Shown here piece after piece: positions 59,378-64,000 of a DNA stretch of 64,000 bases (its first letter is position 1; each line of letters starts with the position of its first letter). Location: the NCBI RefSeq assembly GCF_036898095.1, contig NC_090763.1, positions 53,342,776 through 53,406,775 on the forward strand, read 5' to 3'. Position numbers and translations under genes: made by a program. The notes under the pieces were generated by a model that was not told the origin of the DNA, did no database searches, and saw nothing but the letters and a program-made list of their open reading frames with translations. The DNA comes from Palaemon carinicauda. Lineage: Eukaryota; Arthropoda; Malacostraca; Decapoda; Palaemonidae.

Positions 59378-60998
59378 CACTAAAAAGAATTTACTATAGT
59401 TAGGTGATGATCCTAGATAGAGGGAGACTTATGCCAGCACAGGTTCCTGGACATACTTTCAATAGCTTAATGAATCATAAGACAGCTTAAGTACCTCGCG
59501 TCCTTATTCAAAAGTGGTAAGAGCCGATGATTTATATCAATTAGTGATTATAATGTTTTTTGATTTGATAGTTCATTATCATTTTGAAAGCGGCCTATAT
59601 CATTTCCAAGTGATGGTTGAAATTAGTCAACGTTACAATGGCAACAACCTGAAATCCTTTCGAGAGTCGTTCAACTGTATGATATAGCATCGATTGTATA
59701 GTAGCTATATCATTACTTTCAACTGAAAACATTCTGTAGCCGAAGTAATCCGACTTCGAACAGGCGTTCACTGTTATCTGGGACTACAAAGAAACTCTTC
59801 ATTGACTAGAAAGACGATAGACTTACCCGGTGATAGCAAAATGCTTGTTACTACAGCTCATTATCCGTTAATGTTCCCGACGTCTCCCGTACACACACAC
59901 GCACACACAAAACAACAATAGTAAACTGTCGAATCTCAGCAGTACCAATTCCTTACATTGTAGAAAATGGGTGACTTTCAAGTCAAGGGGAGACTTGTGT
60001 AATCTAGGAGGGTTGGATTGAAAGACAGCTGTCGTAACTCAAGATTTATTCAACTATATACTGTTACTACAATAAAAGCACTCCCAGCACTGTACACAAT
60101 CCAATCATAGCAAGAAACATATCGTATAGATTTCGTCAACCTTTCGTGGAAATATTCTCGATATTGATTCCAATACCTCAAAGAGATCCGTCCAACATCT
60201 GCTGGAATCTAGCTAGCCTTAAACGTGCTATAAAAAATATGCTATATTTTTCTTTTTATACACGATGAGTCAAACCAGGACAATCGTTTCGTTGCGTATA
60301 TATATTTTTTTTATCACAGTTTTATTCGTGAATGTATATGTAAAAAAGAAATGTTAGAACCTCGTTTGTTTTCATAATGACAGCAAAGACCTCTCATTAC
60401 AAGAAAAATAAATGGCAGTAAAGATAGAGGAAGAATAGATTGACCATACCCAACGATAGGTATATTAAGAAAATGAATGATTAGTTTCATGTTGATTATA
60501 TCTGGAACTTTATAATATTTATTTATCAGTTTGATTATGTAGAGAAAATAAAAAGATTCTGCGCACAACTGCTCAGAAACTTCAAGTTCAATGTTACTTT
60601 ATGTTAATGGCGCCAGGCCAAGTATGAACTATGAACATCTTTTTTTTTTTTTGGTTGAGTGGACAAAATCGAAAGGGGTCAATGCTTTTTCAATCGTGTT
60701 TCTGAAAAAGGCTAAAACTTGAAAGAAGAAAATTTACAATTGAAGTTAATGGAAAGTTTTGAGGTATGACCCTCACCTCCCAGAAGAAGTAAAATAATAC
60801 TGATCAGAGCAGTTGATTAATTTGTCATAAATTTTAAGCTCCCAGTTTTCGGACTGAAGAAAGCCAGGAGTCGTCGTGAAGATCTTGACACCAGACTTGC
60901 TTCAGTGCCCAGTAGTTCGTATACGGTGGAAGAGTTTGTTAACGTAGGCCTATTTCTCTGTATATTTCCTTATTTTCATCTCGACGGATCTTGGCCCG
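59378..60998. other. Mostly featureless; includes 3' side of the cuticle gene
   Basis: The part next to 60,999 would be the 3' UTR of the minus-strand gene. AATAAA on minus can be read near 60,525 and 60,325, so a long UTR is possible but unproven. A short tacacacacacgcacaca tract lies near 59,891. Confidence 0.4.
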
Positions 60999-61552
60999 TT
61001 AGTTCTGTCTTCTTCCCCACTCGGGAGTGGTGTAAAGGGCATTGGGAGGATCGGGTTGGGATGGATAACCCACTGCAGGTTGTTGGGGAGCAGTCGGTGG
61101 CCTGGTCGAAGGCCTAGGCTGGACGAAAGGTGTCTGTGGCTGTTGGACGAAAGGTGGCTGTTGGACGAAAGGTCGTTGTGGCTGTTGGACGAAAGGTCGT
61201 TGTGGCTGTTGGACGAAAGTTGGTTGTGGTGGAGGTGCTGGGCGGCTGGGCGTGGGGCGAGGTCGGGGTTGTCGGATAGCGTTAGGCGATGGCTCTGTCA
61301 CTGTAACAATGAAAGAACCAGAGGGTTGTCTGTACGGACTGTCGGCGGGGACGACCCCGATTTCTTTGTTGAGGTCATAGAAGGATGCGGCGTTACCGCA
61401 GGTGACCTGGTTCCACCACTCGCAGGTGAAGTGCTCCTGGTTGAAGATGGTGCCGTTGGGACACAAGAATTTGATGCCCGTCATGTCACCGAAGCCGTCG
61501 GGGTTACACACGTGGAACACCTGGCATCGGGTGTCGAGGTCAGCGTAGAAGC
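60999..61552 (-). CDS. Last exon of a cuticular protein with one CBM14 (peritrophin-A) chitin-binding domain
   Basis: The exon starts at 61,552, after a pyrimidine-rich acceptor (cctctctttgctaaaag), in the middle of a Gly codon (phase 1), and ends at TAA (61,001-60,999). It encodes about 184 residues. First come five of the six cysteines of a CBM14 domain: CQVFHVC, 14 residues, C, PNGTIFNQEHFT, C, 7 residues, C, with aromatic residues (FYAD, FHV, EWW) typical of chitin binding. The sixth (first) cysteine must lie in the preceding exon. Next comes NAASFYDLNKEIGV and a Pro/Gln-rich tail with about five FVQQPQ-type repeats. One domain plus a low-complexity tail is the CPAP1 (cuticular protein analogous to peritrophin, type 1) architecture: a secreted protein that binds chitin in the exoskeleton or cuticle-lined ducts. 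The upstream exon and signal peptide were not found in the remaining 2.4 kb; the intron may be longer. The plus-strand frame over the same DNA is a shadow. Confidence 0.88.
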
Positions 61553-61575
61553 CTTTTAGCAAAGAGAGGAAAAGA
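61535..61575 (-). promoter_or_regulatory. Splice acceptor of the CBM14 exon
   Basis: Minus strand cttcttttcctctctttgc then TAAAAG/GC. The pyrimidine tract and AG agree with the reading frame of the chitin-binding domain. Confidence 0.7.
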
Positions 61576-61651
61576 AGTTTTTGGAAATTAGTTCAAATAA
61601 AAAACATTTCATCATAGTTCTTAAAGTGAGTTAAAGATTAAGATCATCCTA

Positions 61652-61940
61652 TATTATTACTACTATTATTAGTAGCTAAGCTACAACTCAAGTTGGAAAA
61701 GCAAGATGCTATGAACCCAAGGGTTCCAACAGGGAAAAAAAATTACTATTATTGCTAGCTAAGCTAAACTCAAGTTAGAAAAGCAATATGCTATGAGCCC
61801 AAGGGCTCCAACGGGGATAAATAGCTCGATGAGGAAAGGAAATAAGGAAATAAATAAGCGATAGAAGTAATGAACAATTAAAATAAAATATTTTATAAAC
61901 ATTAACAACATTAAAACAGATATTTCATTTATAAATTGTC
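61652..61940 (+). repeat. Dispersed decapod repeat, two partial copies in tandem
   Basis: tagctaagctacaactcaag, ttggaaaagcaagatgctat, aagggttccaacaggg begins near 61,672 and recurs, more complete, from about 61,750 (gctccaacggggataaatag, gaggaaaggaaataagg, cattaaaacagatatttcat). I recall this sequence as one of the commonest repeats in shrimp and prawn transcripts and introns. It sits in the intron of the cuticle gene. The class is uncertain (SINE-like). Confidence 0.7.
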
Positions 61941-62852
61941 AGCCTCTTCAACATAGAAACCTTTGCTGCAAGTTTGAACATTTGAAGTCTGGAGTTATTT
62001 TGGTATTAATAAATTTGTTTCTTGATAAACATTTAATGCAACCCAACCAATTCCTGGTAAAAATATTTGTAGTTACAGAAATAACAACAATGGTATTGGC
62101 GTTAGTTTGGTATTGCTCTCAAGAATAAAAATCAAAACAGAAAACAGAGAAGCCATTAGCTTTCATTGATGGAATATCACTAAATCATAAAAATTCTTGA
62201 GCTTAATTTAAAATGGAATAAGAGGATGAACAGGTGGGTATCTAAGAGAAACTTTCCTTTTCTTTGTCAATGGAAACATACATAATTTTGAAATTATATT
62301 TCTTGTATGCTTTCAAAATGAGTATTCACTAAGTTCCTATTGCTCAAAATACAATAGACCAGAAAGAGAAATAGATAAAAACTATCAAAATAAAAAAGAA
62401 AAATGAAGTGTGTACAGACGTTAGATCGCGTTGGACTCACTATACATTTTATCGGCACCATAATGATTTCATCCTCATCATAAAAAAGAACCATCTCAGG
62501 TTCGAGAATGGTATTATCGGTGGAAGTGCCACATAGCTTCGGATTAGCAACTATTCATTCGTGACCCAGTGAACTTTCTGCTGCGTGTTGGGTCACCGCG
62601 GGTCATCGAGGGGGACCCACAAAAAAAAAAAAAAAAAGGTAAAAAAAAGTCCCTTTAGAGGCATTAGATGTTTATGGGGAGAGACATTTACTATCACAGG
62701 TGTACATCAGAAGTTATGGGGATGCAACCTTTGGCAAGGGTCAGGATTAGCACCCTTGTAGTACAGATAAAGACGTGGAAAGGATGAAAGTACGAGTATT
62801 ACACGTGTATTAGTGGACAGGAAAAGATTAGGATTCATGTTACTGAGTCTTT

Positions 62853-62855
<3 letters not shown>
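61941..62855. other. Probable intron of the cuticle gene; no exon seen
   Basis: I looked on minus for a signal peptide or the first cysteine of the CBM14 domain next to a donor and found none. Poly-A run near 62,621. Confidence 0.4.

Positions 62856-62923
<68 letters not shown>
62856..62923. repeat. (GA)n microsatellite
   Basis: Uninterrupted GA repeats, about 34 copies. Confidence 0.98.
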
Positions 62924-62926
<3 letters not shown>

Positions 62927-64000
62927 AATCGAAGTGTTGCGACAGGAGAGCATTCCACCCAAAGACCACCTGTGTGCATTGGAAAGCCGAGCCTGTCCTT
63001 GAGTGTTGCATGCATTATACTAGTTTGCTTTTGATTGTAGGACACTGCAGAATGCTTTCGCTTTCACTCGTCCTGTGTTCTACATTTGAGGGGGGTTGTG
63101 GGTACATCCCTACGTGGGGCAGGGGGGGACGGAAATATTGGTCGTCAGGATCCTTACAGGTCAAAGGTTATCCTGTATTCTCCTGTACTTTTCGTAACAT
63201 GTTTGAAAAACTGGTATATTCCGATGCCCTTCATATCTAATTTGCTTCACTTTCACGCCACCAGGGCCACGGGGAAGACAGTCTTTGCCCTTATAAGGAC
63301 AGGCTATCTAGGACTCGAGCAATGAACTTCTTCGATGTCCTAGTAAAGAAGGCGATCGAGTCACTAAGGCAAGGACATGTCAAACTCGACTGATTCTGAG
63401 GGCCTGGAAAATGGTGTTTCGAAGTTCTCAGTTGTCAACCTTAACTTTTCATTCTTTGTTTAAATTTCTTTTCTTTTTCTATATTTAGCAGCAATTTCTA
63501 TATGGAAAAATCTATTTTGAATTAGTTAATCTTTTGATCATTTTGATAAAACCTAATGAATACCATCCATAATGATAAACAAAACAATACTATCTTCTTA
63601 TGTACAATTACTAGAAGCGCAGGCATTTTTCATGATGATAACAGCATAATTTGTTTGTTCACGTAGCTTTTGTGATGTCTGTTTTGCCACGATTTAGGTA
63701 AATAAGGATTGATTATGAGATCCTTTGGATTATCTTCCACTATTCCCATTGATAATACAACATAAGCAACGTAATTCCTCAAATGAATAGTAATTACTAA
63801 ACGTGTTATGGCTGAATAACATCCGCGTATATGGTTTCATTGAATTGCCATTTAATAGATAACCTGTTAATATTCGTTGAATTATGCTACGTAAGTGTTT
63901 TTGTTTACATTTGTTTTTATTTGTTGTAGATGTTTGGGTGTTTGTGTGAATTATATCTATCTATCCAAAGAAGGCTTAATTTATCAATATGCTGCATTTT
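62924..64000. other. No gene seen
   Basis: The stretch 62,940-63,420 is GC-richer than its surroundings but has only short frames. From 63,430 on it is AT-rich with nothing supported. Confidence 0.4.

Noticed and set aside
61056..61559. Plus-strand frame of 167 codons
   Set aside because: It is the antisense of the CBM14 exon, whose cysteine pattern and splice site are on minus.

Overview
The window is eukaryotic nuclear DNA, most probably from a decapod crustacean (shrimp, prawn or crab type). The evidence is very long (GA)n/(CT)n and (TA)n microsatellites, many decayed non-LTR retrotransposons, a tRNA-derived SINE and a palindromic MITE that I recall as common in decapods, short canonical introns, and one clear arthropod cuticle-type chitin-binding exon. 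I see no bacterial operons, rRNA genes, functional tRNA genes or CRISPR. Almost all long open frames are repeat artefacts. The species call rests on remembered repeat families, not on a search.

Layout. 1-2,100: two decayed LINE copies on the minus strand (one RT fragment running off the window edge, one post-RT/C-terminal fragment). 4,245-4,402: a short LINE insertion with a perfect 11-bp target-site duplication. 5,463-13,245: the dominant feature, a minisatellite of about 29-bp units (roughly 270 copies) that changes orientation at 10,810-10,813, giving one giant imperfect foldback (left arm about 5.3 kb, right arm about 2.4 kb) with higher-order repeats, variants shared between the arms and older divergent units at both outer edges. 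13,245-23,190: tandemly duplicated multi-kb units, including a 4.44-kb direct duplication. Each holds a smaller, older minisatellite where the giant array would sit, and their right flanks match the right flank of the giant array. So the giant array looks like a runaway expansion of one member of a local tandem family.

23,204-23,690: a 38-bp minisatellite. 24,060-25,400: a LINE C-terminus with a tandemly repeated (about 120 bp) 3' tail. 25,866-26,183: a SINE. 28,141-29,480: a decayed LINE with ORF1 and endonuclease remnants. 32,190-35,950: two pseudogene-like copies of an unrecognised spliced gene. 36,087-38,870: hairpin-forming repeats and MITE-like elements. 40,268-40,535: a SINE nested in a LINE 3' end with target-site duplications. 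45,170-45,860: a decayed hAT-type transposase that has lost a conserved aspartate. 53,440-56,180: a cluster of LINE 3' ends in both orientations. 56,351-57,717: a tandem pair of about 700-bp repeats. 59,225-59,377: a palindromic MITE.

60,999-61,552 (minus) is the only confidently functional coding sequence: the last exon of a cuticular protein with one CBM14/peritrophin-A domain. The rest is AT-rich intergenic or intronic DNA in which I see no gene. No set of genes here forms a pathway. The biology is that of a repeat-dominated crustacean locus.
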